Below are positions 13,079 to 21,186 of a DNA stretch of 21,216 bases, one piece after another (position 1 is the first letter of the stretch; each line of letters starts with the position of its first letter). Location: positions 1 through 21,216 of the forward strand of contig JAITHX010000134.1 in the NCBI GenBank assembly GCA_031279735.1, read 5' to 3'. The notes under the pieces are model-generated. The model searched no databases. It was not told the origin of the DNA and saw nothing but the letters and a program-made list of their open reading frames with translations. A program made the position numbers and the translations under genes. Source of the DNA: Prevotellaceae bacterium. GTDB lineage: Bacteria > Bacteroidota > Bacteroidia > Bacteroidales > UBA932.

Positions 13079-13774
13079 ATGAGAAAAGTGTCTAAAATGG
13101 AGAAAGTATTTAAAATGTCTAAATTATTTAAATTATTAGTTGTTGCGCTGTTGTCGGCGCTGTGTGTTCCGGCGGACGGACAGATATTAAAAAATGCCGA
13201 CAGTCTGATAATAGAGAAAATCCGACAGGCTAACGCGCAATATACCGCTCTTACGAGTAATTTTAAACAGATTAAACATCTGCCTTACCTGAAGGAAAAG
13301 GTGGTTTCGACGGGCAAGTTCTTTTATGCCAAGCCCGATCGCCTTGCAATGAAGTATCTTGAACCGGCAGGCGACATGATGCTTATCAACGGCGATAAAT
13401 TCTTTATGTCGGCTGCGGGCAAGATAAGCAAAACAACGGCTAAGGCAAACGCCAAGATGCGCAAAATGAAGTCGATTCTCTCCGCTTGTCTGCAGGGCGA
13501 CGTCAAACAGATGGAGTATGCCGCCATAACCTGCGAGGAGCATCCCGACCGCTATTCCGTTGCGGTGGAACTCGACGACAAGGGCAAGGGCAAGGGCGGA
13601 ACGGTGAGGAAGGTCACGGTGGATTACGATCGCAGCGACTTTACGCCCTCCAACCTCAAGATCGAGGAAGCCGACGGAACTTATTCGCTCTACGAACTAA
13701 GCTCGAAAGAGTTCAATCGGCCTCCGGCGGAAGATGTTTTCAAGGCGCCGGAAAAAACGAAGGAAAAACAATAA
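13079..13774 (+). CDS. LolA-like outer-membrane lipoprotein carrier protein
   Basis: A periplasmic protein of 231 aa or less. The N-terminus is a signal peptide (KLFKLLVVALLSALCVPADG). In-frame ATG codons at 13079, 13097 and 13112 are all possible; the last gives the most ordinary signal length. The mature part shows the LolA half-barrel pattern: FKQIKHLPYLKEKVVSTGKF, RLAMKYLEP, MLINGDKFF and a Lys-rich C-terminus. Proteins of this type carry lipoproteins or other hydrophobic ligands between membranes. Because it is not the usual LolA context, and sits with an epimerase and a MscS channel, a dedicated lipid or glycolipid ligand is possible. Confidence 0.82.
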   Translation: MRKVSKMEKVFKMSKLFKLLVVALLSALCVPADGQILKNADSLIIEKIRQANAQYTALTSNFKQIKHLPYLKEKVVSTGKFFYAKPDRLAMKYLEPAGDMMLINGDKFFMSAAGKISKTTAKANAKMRKMKSILSACLQGDVKQMEYAAITCEEHPDRYSVAVELDDKGKGKGGTVRKVTVDYDRSDFTPSNLKIEEADGTYSLYELSSKEFNRPPAEDVFKAPEKTKEKQ

Positions 13775-13820
13775 TCAACAATAATCAAAATCAATACCCA
13801 TAGAAAAAGAATATAAAGTT

Positions 13821-14882
13821 ATGCTTGACGAAATTTTTCTCGGAAACACCGTGCAGAATTGGTGTATTTCTCTGCTGATAATCCTCGTGGCGGTGGCGGT
13901 GAACCGTCTGATAGTGGCGTTCGACAAATTTCTGCTGAAGAAGTTCTCGCACACAAGATTCAGTCGCCTCAAAATATTAATCTCATCTCTCGAACGTCCG
14001 GTGCTGCTCGGCATGATGCTCGTTGCCATCTGGATTGCGGCAACGAGGCTGAACATGGGCGACGGCGTCCGCTCGGCTATCTATAAGGCTTATATGCTGC
14101 TCACCGTGCTGAACGTGACATGGGCGATAGTGAAATTCATCTCTATTCTGATAGACGAATTTCAGTCGAGAACGACAAACATCGACGCCAAACTGCTGCC
14201 GTTCCTGAAACGCGGCATCATGATTATTCTCTGGACTATCGGGATTGTAACGGCAATGAACAACGCCGGACTAAAGGTCTCGACCCTTCTCGGCGCTCTC
14301 GGCGTGGGCGGCATGGCGGCGGCTCTGGCTGCTCAGGACACCATAAAAAACATCTTCGGAGGCGTGACCATCTTCGTGGACGGTCATCTTCACATAGGCG
14401 ACCACATTCTGTTTGAAGGCTACGAGGGTTTCATCGAGGACATCAATCTGCGAAACACCCGCATCCGAATGTTCGACGACCGCATTGTAACAGTGTCCAA
14501 CTTCAAGCTGATGGAATCGTCGGTCACGAATGTCACCACCGAATCGCGAAGACGAGTGTTGATAAAAATCGGTCTGACCTACAACACTCCTCCGCAAAAA
14601 ATGCGGGAAGCTGTCGCCATACTCAAGTCAATACCGCAATATGTGAGCGAAATAGATTCGGATACCGTGGCGGTGTTTTCCGATTTCGGCGACTTCTCGA
14701 TGAATCTCACCTATATCTATTTTATCCGCAAACCGTCGGACATCCGCGAATCCATCTCGAAAGTCAATTTCGAGATACTGACCCGTTTCAACGATGCAAG
14801 TCTGGACTTTGCCTTCCCGACGCAAACGGTGTATCTGGAAAAGAACGCCGAACCGTTGCCGGAAAAAGACATCGCGCAATGA
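13821..14882 (+). CDS. MscS-family mechanosensitive ion channel
   Basis: A 353-aa inner-membrane channel protecting cells from hypo-osmotic shock, by family knowledge. Hydrophobic helices are visible near 13-32, 60-76, 88-110 and 130-147; the Gly/Ala-rich pore helix covers 152-172 (LLGALGVGGMAAALAAQD). The beta domain follows (VDGHLHIGDHILFEGYEGFIEDINLRNT cannot be mistaken; key parts GDHILFEG and VEDI-type FIEDINLRNTRIR), then the cytoplasmic alpha-beta cage. It begins 46 bp after the LolA-like gene and overlaps the next gene by the four bases ATGA. Confidence 0.93.
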   Translation: MLDEIFLGNTVQNWCISLLIILVAVAVNRLIVAFDKFLLKKFSHTRFSRLKILISSLERPVLLGMMLVAIWIAATRLNMGDGVRSAIYKAYMLLTVLNVTWAIVKFISILIDEFQSRTTNIDAKLLPFLKRGIMIILWTIGIVTAMNNAGLKVSTLLGALGVGGMAAALAAQDTIKNIFGGVTIFVDGHLHIGDHILFEGYEGFIEDINLRNTRIRMFDDRIVTVSNFKLMESSVTNVTTESRRRVLIKIGLTYNTPPQKMREAVAILKSIPQYVSEIDSDTVAVFSDFGDFSMNLTYIYFIRKPSDIRESISKVNFEILTRFNDASLDFAFPTQTVYLEKNAEPLPEKDIAQ

Positions 14883-15187
14883 GAAAATTCCGTTTTGCCG
14901 ACAAGGATTCCGCAGGATTCGGACTGCTGCTCTCGACAGCGCTGCCGACAGCGCTGTTCGTCGTCGTCTTTATGCTGCTGCTCCACTACCGCGGCTATGA
15001 CGCCGGCAGTATTTCCGCCTTTCCCGAAAAGAGACTCATACCGAAGGTTTTCAGTATATGCGTATTTCCCAACGGATTGATTTTCTATGTTTACATACAG
15101 AGAAACAAAATGAGGACGATGCGGGGAATGGTTGCCGGCACCACAGCTATGGCGGCGCTGATGTGCGTATTGTTTCTGATTACGTGA
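14879..15187 (+). CDS. Small membrane protein (102 aa), unknown function
   Basis: The start ATG overlaps the MscS stop codon (ATGA at 14879-14882), implying translational coupling. Three hydrophobic stretches are visible (about 14-41, 54-71, 82-101). The middle loop contains IQRNKMRTMRGM, a positively charged segment between the last two helices. I do not recognise a named family; similar small proteins are frequent in Bacteroidota. It is the last gene before a new promoter, so it probably ends the operon. Confidence 0.85.
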   Translation: MRKFRFADKDSAGFGLLLSTALPTALFVVVFMLLLHYRGYDAGSISAFPEKRLIPKVFSICVFPNGLIFYVYIQRNKMRTMRGMVAGTTAMAALMCVLFLIT

Positions 15188-15203
15188 GAAAAGACTACCT
15201 TTG
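15170..15203 (+). promoter_or_regulatory. Promoter of the lgt pair
   Basis: TACCTTTG (15196-15203) with TTG at 15170-15172, a 23-bp spacing. It lies 27 bp before the start codon at 15231. Confidence 0.6.
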
Positions 15204-15230
15204 CGTCGGTTTTAAAAAAAATATTTCGCC

Positions 15231-16127
15231 ATGTATGGTTTTTCAGGTTTTATGTATGTAAATTGGGACGTTTCAAACATAATCTTCCAGATAGGTTCGT
15301 TCGCCTTTCGCTGGTACGCGCTGATGTTTATACTGTCGTTTGCGTTCGGCATGAGTATTTTCGCCCGAATGGTCAAGCGGGAGCACAAGCCGGCATCCCT
15401 GTCCGACAACATACTCGTGCCCGTTGCGCTCTCCACGTTTCTGGGCGCCCGTCTGGGACATTTTCTGTTCTACGAACCCTCGACGTTCATCGACAATTTC
15501 TGGTACATTTTCATTCCAATCGAAAACGGCTCCTTTTCGGGTTTTGCGGGACTTGCAAGTCACGGAGCAGCAATAGGAATACTGACGGGACTGTACTGGT
15601 TCAGTCGCAAGAACAAAGTTCCCTACCTATGGACGCTCGACAGGATAGTGATAACCGTCGCGCTGGCCGGATTCTTCATCAGAACGGGAAATCTTATGAA
15701 CTCGGAAGTTTACGGACGCGAAACCAGTTTGCCGTGGGGGTTCATCTTTGTCAGGGCTGGAGAAACCGCCCCCCGACATCCGTCTCAAATATACGAGGCG
15801 CTGAGCTATTTGCTGATATTCGTCTTTCTGTATCTGGTTTATCTGAAAAAGCGTCCTCCGTATAGAGACGGAGTGATATTCTCGCTGTTTCTGATTCTTG
15901 TGTTCGGGGCGCGCTTCTTCATAGAATTTCTAAAGGAGGTTCAGGCAGGTTTTGAACGCAACATGATTCTCGACATGGGACAGCTGCTGAGTGTTCCGCT
16001 TGTTGGGGCTGGCGTCGTTCTGCTCTGGCATCTTAAACGCAAAGGACTGACCGTCCAAACCGAAGAGAGAAAATACCGTCCAATTCGCAGAACGTTGAAG
16101 GTTCAATCGGACGAGAACAAAACCTGA
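15231..16127 (+). CDS. lgt: Prolipoprotein diacylglyceryl transferase (first copy)
   Basis: An inner-membrane enzyme that moves diacylglyceryl from phosphatidylglycerol to the lipobox cysteine of prolipoproteins. The 298-aa protein keeps the family's essential residues as known from E. coli Lgt: Tyr29 in FRWYALM, His111 in SHGAAIG, Arg151 and Asn154 in RTGNLMNSE, Glu159, Gly162, and Arg228/Glu232 in ARFFIEFLKE. HPSQIYEAL is also present. About seven hydrophobic helices are visible. Start at ATG 15231; ATG 15255 (MYVNWDVS) is an alternative. A second homologue follows after 8 bp. The basic C-terminal tail (from about 270) is longer than in the second copy. Confidence 0.93.
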   Translation: MYGFSGFMYVNWDVSNIIFQIGSFAFRWYALMFILSFAFGMSIFARMVKREHKPASLSDNILVPVALSTFLGARLGHFLFYEPSTFIDNFWYIFIPIENGSFSGFAGLASHGAAIGILTGLYWFSRKNKVPYLWTLDRIVITVALAGFFIRTGNLMNSEVYGRETSLPWGFIFVRAGETAPRHPSQIYEALSYLLIFVFLYLVYLKKRPPYRDGVIFSLFLILVFGARFFIEFLKEVQAGFERNMILDMGQLLSVPLVGAGVVLLWHLKRKGLTVQTEERKYRPIRRTLKVQSDENKT

Positions 16128-16135
16128 ATCGGAGA

Positions 16136-16948
16136 ATGAGCTTCGTTTCAGGTTATGTCAATTGGAGTATTTCGCCTGAAGCATTCACGGCGGGCGGGAT
16201 AACGGTGCGTTACTACGGATTGTGTCTGATTGCGGCGTTCCTTTCGATGGGCGAAGTGTTCCGAAGAATCCTGAAGCGCGAAAACTCCTCGCAAGTTCTT
16301 CTGCCTATAACGCTCAATGCCGTGTTTCTCGCGGCACTTGCCGGCGCCCGGCTTGGCGAATGTCTGTTTTATTTTCCGGACTACTATATGAAAAATCCAA
16401 TGGAAATAATCGTCCCGTTTAAGGACGGAAAATATACGGGCTTGGGCGGACTGTCGAGCCACGGAGCGGCTCTCGCCATCATCCCCGCCCTGATTCTGAC
16501 GGCGAAAAATCAAAACCTGTCAACGCTCTGGCTAATCGACAGGGTTTGTCTGGCGATAGTGCCGGCAGCATGTTTAATCCGAATCGGCAATCTGCTGAAC
16601 TCCGAAATACTCGGCATTGAGACCTCCCTGCCGTGGGGCTTTGTGTTTGAGACTCGCGGCGAGGATTTCCCCCGTCATCCGGTACAAATATACGAGGCGC
16701 TTTGCTATCTCTGCATCTTTCTATTTCTGTATGTCTTTTATCTGAAGGCGGGAACGAAAGCTCCGCAAGGCACAGTCTTCGGACTTTTTCTGGTTCTGAT
16801 ATTCTTCCTGCGATTTATACTCGAAATGTTTAAGGCTCCGCTAAACGAATTCGACAGGCATTCGATGTTTAGCACAGGTCAGTATCTCTGCCTGTTCTTT
16901 GCCCTTGCAGGAACGATAGTGCTGATGATTAAAAGTCGGGAGATGTAG
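16136..16948 (+). CDS. Prolipoprotein diacylglyceryl transferase homologue (second copy)
   Basis: A divergent tandem paralogue of 270 aa, in the same operon as the first (8-bp gap). Core residues remain: Tyr27 in VRYYGLC, His109 in SHGAALA, Arg149 and Asn152 in RIGNLLNSE, Glu157, Gly160, HPVQIYEAL, and Arg226/Glu230 in LRFILEM. Differences at otherwise similar positions include GARLGECLFY (Glu for His in the first copy) and GIETSLPWG (Ile for Arg163). It therefore looks catalytically competent but may have changed substrate or regulation. An 11-bp repeat array follows between its stop and the convergent rel gene. Confidence 0.9.
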   Translation: MSFVSGYVNWSISPEAFTAGGITVRYYGLCLIAAFLSMGEVFRRILKRENSSQVLLPITLNAVFLAALAGARLGECLFYFPDYYMKNPMEIIVPFKDGKYTGLGGLSSHGAALAIIPALILTAKNQNLSTLWLIDRVCLAIVPAACLIRIGNLLNSEILGIETSLPWGFVFETRGEDFPRHPVQIYEALCYLCIFLFLYVFYLKAGTKAPQGTVFGLFLVLIFFLRFILEMFKAPLNEFDRHSMFSTGQYLCLFFALAGTIVLMIKSREM

Positions 16949-16959
16949 TTGTAAAGTCG

Positions 16960-16992
16960 TTACAACAACTTTACAACAACTTTACAACAACT
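16960..16992 (-). repeat. Three 11-bp repeats between lgt copy 2 and rel
   Basis: TTACAACAACT three times on the plus strand; on the minus strand this is an AGTTGTTGTAA unit. In that orientation it lies 17 bp past the rel stop codon, just as the other two arrays lie past their genes. Confidence 0.85.
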
Positions 16993-17009
16993 TTATAACT
17001 ACCTTGCAG

Positions 17010-19142
17010 CTACTTTATAATTCTAACAACTCTTTCAACCCCTTTTATCTGTTGGAGATGAACGATAAGCATATCCAATTGTTTTTTATCGTGGAGATAG
17101 ACTTGCAGACGGGCTTCGAAGACGCTTTTCTCGTTTGAGACGTTGAGCGAGCGTACAGAAATGCCGGTATCCTTCATTATCACGTCGTTTATGTGTCCGA
17201 TCATACCGTGTTCTTCGTAGCCTGTCAGTTTCAGGGTAGCCTGAAAGGATTGCCGTTCTTTTGTTTGTTTCCATTTTGCGCGAATTATGCGGTATCCGTA
17301 CTTGTCTATCAGGTTGAAGGCATTGGGACAGGAGATTCTGTGGATTTTGATGCCTTCCTTTATGGTGACGAAGCCGAAAATTTCGTCGCCGAAAATCGGA
17401 TTGCAGCATTTCGCAAGTTTAAAGGCGACGTTAGTGAGTTTTTCGTCTATTTCCAGATAATCGGCGCTTTCGGTTTTGCTTTGTTTCTTCTCTGCTTTGT
17501 CGGGCAATTCGACGTTGTCGCCGTCGCCGGTTTTCGTTTCGCCGGTCAGCAGCCCCTTCACGGAAGTCAAATCTATTTTTTCGCCTCCTATCGCGGCGTA
17601 CAGGTCGGTTATCACTTTAAACTTAAAGTGTTTTGTGAGCATCGCAAGTATTTCGTCGGAGAGGGACAGCTTCCAGTTTTTCAGTCTTCGTTCCAGAATT
17701 TCCCTGCCCAAGCCGGCGAGTTTGGTCTCCTCTTCTCGGATTCGCTGTTTTATTTTCGCTTTGGCTTTGGAAGTGACCACGTAGTTGAGCCAGTCGGCTT
17801 TAGGCGTCTGATTTTTCAGGGTCATTATTTCCACCACGTCGCCGGTTTTCAGCTTTTCCTTAATCGTGCTGTTCTTTCCGTTCACCCTTGCGCCGACACA
17901 TCGCGAACCGAGGTTCGAATGAATGTCGAAGGCAAAGTCGAGAACGGACGAACCCGCGGGCAACTGCCTCAAATCGCCGGTCGGAGTGAACACGAGTATT
18001 TCGTCCTGTTTCAGTTCGCCGAGCGACGGACGGTTTACCTCTTCGCTTGGCGAGTTAAGCAGTTTCTTGACCCCGTCGAGCCACGATTGGAGATTCTCAA
18101 TCTGACGCACACCCTTGTAGCGCCAGTGAGCGGCTATTCCGCTTTCGGCGGCTTCGTCCATTCTGCCGCTTCTAATCTGCACTTCAACAGTTTTCCCCGT
18201 CGCCGTATCCACGGTTATGTGGAGCGATTCGTAGCCTGTGGGTCTGGGAGTGGAAATCCAGTCGCGCAAACGTTTGATGTTGGGAGTATAAATGTGCGTC
18301 ACTATCGAATACACCTTCCAGCACTCCGGTTTTTCGCTTTCGGACGTGGAATCGGTTATGATTCTGATAGCAAACACATCGTAAACGCCTTCGAAAGGCA
18401 CATGCTGCTTGCGCATTTTGCGCCAGATGGAATAAATCGACTTGGTTCTGCTTTTGATCTCGTATTTTATGTTTGTCTTTTTCAGTTCGATCTCAATGGG
18501 TTTCAGAAAATCCCCGATAAAGTCGCTTCGCTCCTTGTCGGTGGTTTTGAGTTTGGCGACTATTTCTCTATAAGCCTGCGGTTCGATGTATTTGAGGGCG
18601 GTATCCTCCATTTCCTGTTTGATGCGATACAAACCGAGCTGATGAGCCAGAGGCGCATAGAGCATAAGCGTTTCGTTCGATTTTTTGAGTTGTTTCGACT
18701 GCGGAAAAAACGTCAGCGACCGCATGATTTCGAGTCTGTCGGCAAGTTTAATCAGGATTACTCTCGGATCCGACGAAAGAGAAACGATTAGCTTCCTGAA
18801 GTTCTCGGCTTGCAGTTCGGTGGTTTTGATGTCGATTGTGGATATTTTATCCAAATCGTTCGCCATGTTCATAATGTCGTCCGAAAACTTTCCTTCCGGG
18901 CGGAGTTCCTTTTTTGTTTCGTGCAAAAAGGTGGCTATCACCGAAGGCGCCATCATTTTCAAATCGCCGGTCAGAATTTCGGCAACAGCAATGGCATGAA
19001 ACACGAGAGGCTCTCCGTTTTCGCGCTTTGCCGTTCCCGTCGATTTAAGAGTATATTCAAATGCGTCCTCCACAAGTCTTCTGTCTTCTTCGGAAAAAGA
19101 GGAGCATTTGTTTAACAGATTGTCTAAACGTTGTTTTATCAT
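17010..19142 (-). CDS. RelA/SpoT homologue, hydrolase motif degenerate (710 aa)
   Basis: A long RSH protein for (p)ppGpp metabolism. The N-terminal HD region is recognisable (His49 in VFHAIAVAE; ADR at 134-136), but the usual HDxxEDT motif reads H74-E-T-K-K-E, and the HNM after ADRL reads EIM, so metal and substrate ligands are changed. Hydrolase activity is probably lost. The synthetase domain (about 240-345) keeps YDVFAIRI, RLRDWISTPRPTGYESLH and EVQIRSGRMDE, and AAHWRYKG. TGS (ILVFTPTGDLRQLPAGSSVLDFAFDIH in essence, about 386-445), a Cys-rich CCNPIFGDEI segment and a C-terminal ACT domain follow. The protein is therefore full length and RelA-like: a probable ppGpp synthetase. The gene is downstream of the bactofilin but separated by a strong terminator. 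Confidence 0.92.
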   Translation of the reverse strand: MIKQRLDNLLNKCSSFSEEDRRLVEDAFEYTLKSTGTAKRENGEPLVFHAIAVAEILTGDLKMMAPSVIATFLHETKKELRPEGKFSDDIMNMANDLDKISTIDIKTTELQAENFRKLIVSLSSDPRVILIKLADRLEIMRSLTFFPQSKQLKKSNETLMLYAPLAHQLGLYRIKQEMEDTALKYIEPQAYREIVAKLKTTDKERSDFIGDFLKPIEIELKKTNIKYEIKSRTKSIYSIWRKMRKQHVPFEGVYDVFAIRIITDSTSESEKPECWKVYSIVTHIYTPNIKRLRDWISTPRPTGYESLHITVDTATGKTVEVQIRSGRMDEAAESGIAAHWRYKGVRQIENLQSWLDGVKKLLNSPSEEVNRPSLGELKQDEILVFTPTGDLRQLPAGSSVLDFAFDIHSNLGSRCVGARVNGKNSTIKEKLKTGDVVEIMTLKNQTPKADWLNYVVTSKAKAKIKQRIREEETKLAGLGREILERRLKNWKLSLSDEILAMLTKHFKFKVITDLYAAIGGEKIDLTSVKGLLTGETKTGDGDNVELPDKAEKKQSKTESADYLEIDEKLTNVAFKLAKCCNPIFGDEIFGFVTIKEGIKIHRISCPNAFNLIDKYGYRIIRAKWKQTKERQSFQATLKLTGYEEHGMIGHINDVIMKDTGISVRSLNVSNEKSVFEARLQVYLHDKKQLDMLIVHLQQIKGVERVVRIIK

Positions 19143-19153
19143 ATTGTACGTGC

Positions 19154-19192
19154 AAATAAAAAAAGCTGCCGGACGTGGAATCCGGCAGCTTT
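19154..19192 (-). terminator. Terminator of the bactofilin gene
   Basis: A 12-bp stem pairs AAAGCTGCCGGA (19162-19173) with TCCGGCAGCTTT (19181-19192), loop 7 nt. On the minus strand it is followed by a T run. It ends 19 bp before the rel start codon, so rel needs its own promoter or read-through; TTTATTTG just after the stem is one mismatch from a -7 box. Confidence 0.88.
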
Positions 19193-19213
19193 AATAACAT
19201 AGTTTACAAATTT

Positions 19214-19651
19214 TTACTTTGAAATCAATGCGTCCGGTCTTTTATCCGAATGAGAGCCTTTACTGCTGCTACTGCTAATACCGCTACTGTTGTTATTCGG
19301 CATCTTCATTGTACCGCTGAACTGAGCGCCCAATTCAATAAAAACCTTGTCGGCAAGAATATCACCGTTGACTATCGAAGTCGCCTTAAGTGTCAATATA
19401 CTTTCTATGGAAACGGAACCTTCGACCTTTCCGCTTATTTCCATATTCTTGGAAATCACTTCACCCTTAATGAAGCCCTTTTCGCCTACAATTACTTTAC
19501 CTTCGCATTTGATGTCGCCTTCGATTTTTCCGTCGATTCTGTAATCGGTCGGAGCTTTTATGGAACCGCGTATTTCGGTGCCTTCGCATATTCTGTTTAC
19601 ATTACCCGACATCGGGCTTTCTGCAACACTAATATTTTTACTCATAATCAT
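19214..19651 (-). CDS. Bactofilin (polymer-forming cytoskeletal protein)
   Basis: A 145-aa protein of the bactofilin family (PF04519), which forms nucleotide-independent filaments at the inner membrane and guides cell-wall or surface features. The core is a right-handed beta-helix, seen as short repeats: GTEIRGSIKAP, RIDGKIEGDIKCEGKVIVGEKGF, KGEVISKNMEISGKVEGSV, SILTLKATSIVNGDI, broken here only for description. It ends in a flexible Ser/Asn-rich tail (NNNSSGISSSSSKG). Start at ATG 19651 or at the second ATG, 19645. A minus-strand -7 box lies 43 bp upstream and a terminator 22 bp downstream, so it is a single-gene unit. Confidence 0.93.
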   Translation of the reverse strand: MIMSKNISVAESPMSGNVNRICEGTEIRGSIKAPTDYRIDGKIEGDIKCEGKVIVGEKGFIKGEVISKNMEISGKVEGSVSIESILTLKATSIVNGDILADKVFIELGAQFSGTMKMPNNNSSGISSSSSKGSHSDKRPDALISK

Positions 19652-19693
19652 TCACTCGGTCTTTTTAAATATTTATTAATCAGAAAAACGGTA

Positions 19694-19701
19694 CAAAGGT
19701 A
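19694..19701 (-). promoter_or_regulatory. -7 box of the bactofilin gene
   Basis: The minus strand reads TACCTTTG, 42 bp before the start codon. A -33 TTG at good spacing is not seen. Confidence 0.55.
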
Positions 19702-19808
19702 CAAAATATATGCAAAATCAGAGCATCGACATGGATTAAATAAGGTTAAATAAGTCTAATACGCTGTAACATTGAATAATCAAGATTCAAAAGCCTGTAA
19801 ATCCTTCC

Positions 19809-19839
19809 TTTTGGATTAAAATAAAAGTAACTACCTTTG
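19809..19839 (+). promoter_or_regulatory. Promoter of the EEP-family gene
   Basis: TTTTG (19809-19813), 18 bp, then TACCTTTG (19832-19839). This is close to the Bacteroidota consensus and 34 bp before the proposed TTG start. Confidence 0.75.
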
Positions 19840-19873
19840 TAAAAATTTTTGATACAAAACGAATTGAATAATT

Positions 19874-20974
19874 TTGAAGTCTTTTGTCCGTAAAATATTG
19901 AGGTTTATCGCCGAGTACCTTGGCTTTATTTTTGCCGCAGCCCTGTATATTTGTTTCGTTTCCCGGTACATAAGTCCAGCAAAAATTTGGTTTCTTGCAT
20001 ATTTCGGATTGCTTTTTCCATACATCTTCATGACTAACCTCATGTACTCAGTGTTGTGGCTATGCAAACGCAGAGTTAAATACGTCGTTATACACTTGTT
20101 TGTGCTTGTGCCAAACTTCTTTTTGCTCATCTGTTTTTTTCGTCCTTTAGGCTCGTCGAAATACATTGCCGGTCCCGACAGATTGAAAATATTAACCTTC
20201 AACATACAGGGCTTTAAGATTCCGTATCAGAAAAACACAACGCAGAAGGAGATAGCCGATTTCGTAAACAGCACGAACGCCGACATAGTCTGTTTGCAGG
20301 AATTTTACGTGAACGATAAGATAACCGAGGAGCTGTTTGCCGGAATGCTCTCAAAATATAGGTATCACTCCGTTTTCTACAGTGTCAGGCGCGCAACGAG
20401 GTCGTTCGGCATCATCACTTTCAGCAAATATCCCATAAAAAGAACGCTTGAGATTCCCTTCGAAAATACGGCAAATGCGGCAATGTACTCCGACATAGAC
20501 GTAGCGGGGAAAACATTGCGGGTTTACAATCTTCATTTTCAGTCTATCAAATTGAATCTGACACGTCTCTTCTCCAGAAAGCAGGATTTTTCCAACGAAA
20601 TAGAAGAAGTCTCGCAACGCCTGAAAACCGCATTCATCAAAAGAGCCGGACAAGTTGACATAGTAGCCAAACACATCAACGTGTCGCCCTACCCCGTGGT
20701 TATCTGCGGCGATTTCAACGACACTCCGGCATCATATACCTACAATAAAATCAAAGGCAACAGGCTCGATACTTTTTGCGAAGCGGGCAGAGGATGCCCT
20801 TCGACCTACAGATTGTCGTTCGTCCCTTCGTTCAGAATCGATTATATCCTGCATGACAGAATCATACACTCCATGAGCCATTCGATACACGATACGGTTG
20901 TCTGTTCGGATCATTACCCCGTTTCCTCGATAATCGACATCTCCGAAACCGGGAAAAAACAGCCGGATTTTTGA
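19874..20974 (+). CDS. Membrane-anchored endonuclease/exonuclease/phosphatase family protein
   Basis: A 366-aa protein with two or three N-terminal membrane helices (about 12-31, 39-60, 71-90) and a C-terminal EEP catalytic domain. All catalytic motifs are visible: Asn110 in LTFNIQG, Glu143 in CLQEFY, His221 in YNLHFQS, Asp280/Asn282 in CGDFNDTP, Asp323 in RIDYILH and Asp346/His347 in SDHYP. The active site would be on the periplasmic or cytoplasmic face depending on helix number. The substrate is unknown; nucleic acid, phosphoinositide-like or other phosphodiesters are family options. The TTG at 19874 is chosen as start because the first membrane helix needs it, no suitable ATG lies before residue 53, and a good promoter sits 34 bp upstream. 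Confidence 0.9.
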   Translation: MKSFVRKILRFIAEYLGFIFAAALYICFVSRYISPAKIWFLAYFGLLFPYIFMTNLMYSVLWLCKRRVKYVVIHLFVLVPNFFLLICFFRPLGSSKYIAGPDRLKILTFNIQGFKIPYQKNTTQKEIADFVNSTNADIVCLQEFYVNDKITEELFAGMLSKYRYHSVFYSVRRATRSFGIITFSKYPIKRTLEIPFENTANAAMYSDIDVAGKTLRVYNLHFQSIKLNLTRLFSRKQDFSNEIEEVSQRLKTAFIKRAGQVDIVAKHINVSPYPVVICGDFNDTPASYTYNKIKGNRLDTFCEAGRGCPSTYRLSFVPSFRIDYILHDRIIHSMSHSIHDTVVCSDHYPVSSIIDISETGKKQPDF

Positions 20975-21186
20975 CCTTAAAATCCAACTTTTCTCGAACG
21001 AAATAAACCTGTTTTACTAGCTTTTTTCATCGGCACAAACTATAAGTTAATAATATAATTCATTATTAAGCTGTCGATTGAATTAATTGTAACCCGCAAT
21101 TGTATGTTTGTTAAAATAATTATTTGTAATTTTGTCCAATTAATAATTATTACTAACTTAGTATAAGGAGATAACTAATTTAGTTT
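20975..21186. other. AT-rich intergenic region
   Basis: No gene is seen in these 212 bp. A probable -7 box for the next gene is at 21127-21134. No clear terminator for the EEP gene is visible. Confidence 0.6.
21127..21134 (+). promoter_or_regulatory. -7 box of the gene at the window end
   Basis: TAATTTTG matches TAnnTTTG; a TTTG at 21107-21110 lies 16 bp upstream. Confidence 0.45.

Noticed and set aside
14879..15000. Frameshift between MscS and the small membrane protein
   Set aside because: The ATGA overlap is a normal coupled arrangement and both proteins look complete.
17193..18791. 532-codon plus-strand frame opposite rel
   Set aside because: It is a shadow of the rel gene, whose domains are unmistakable on the minus strand.
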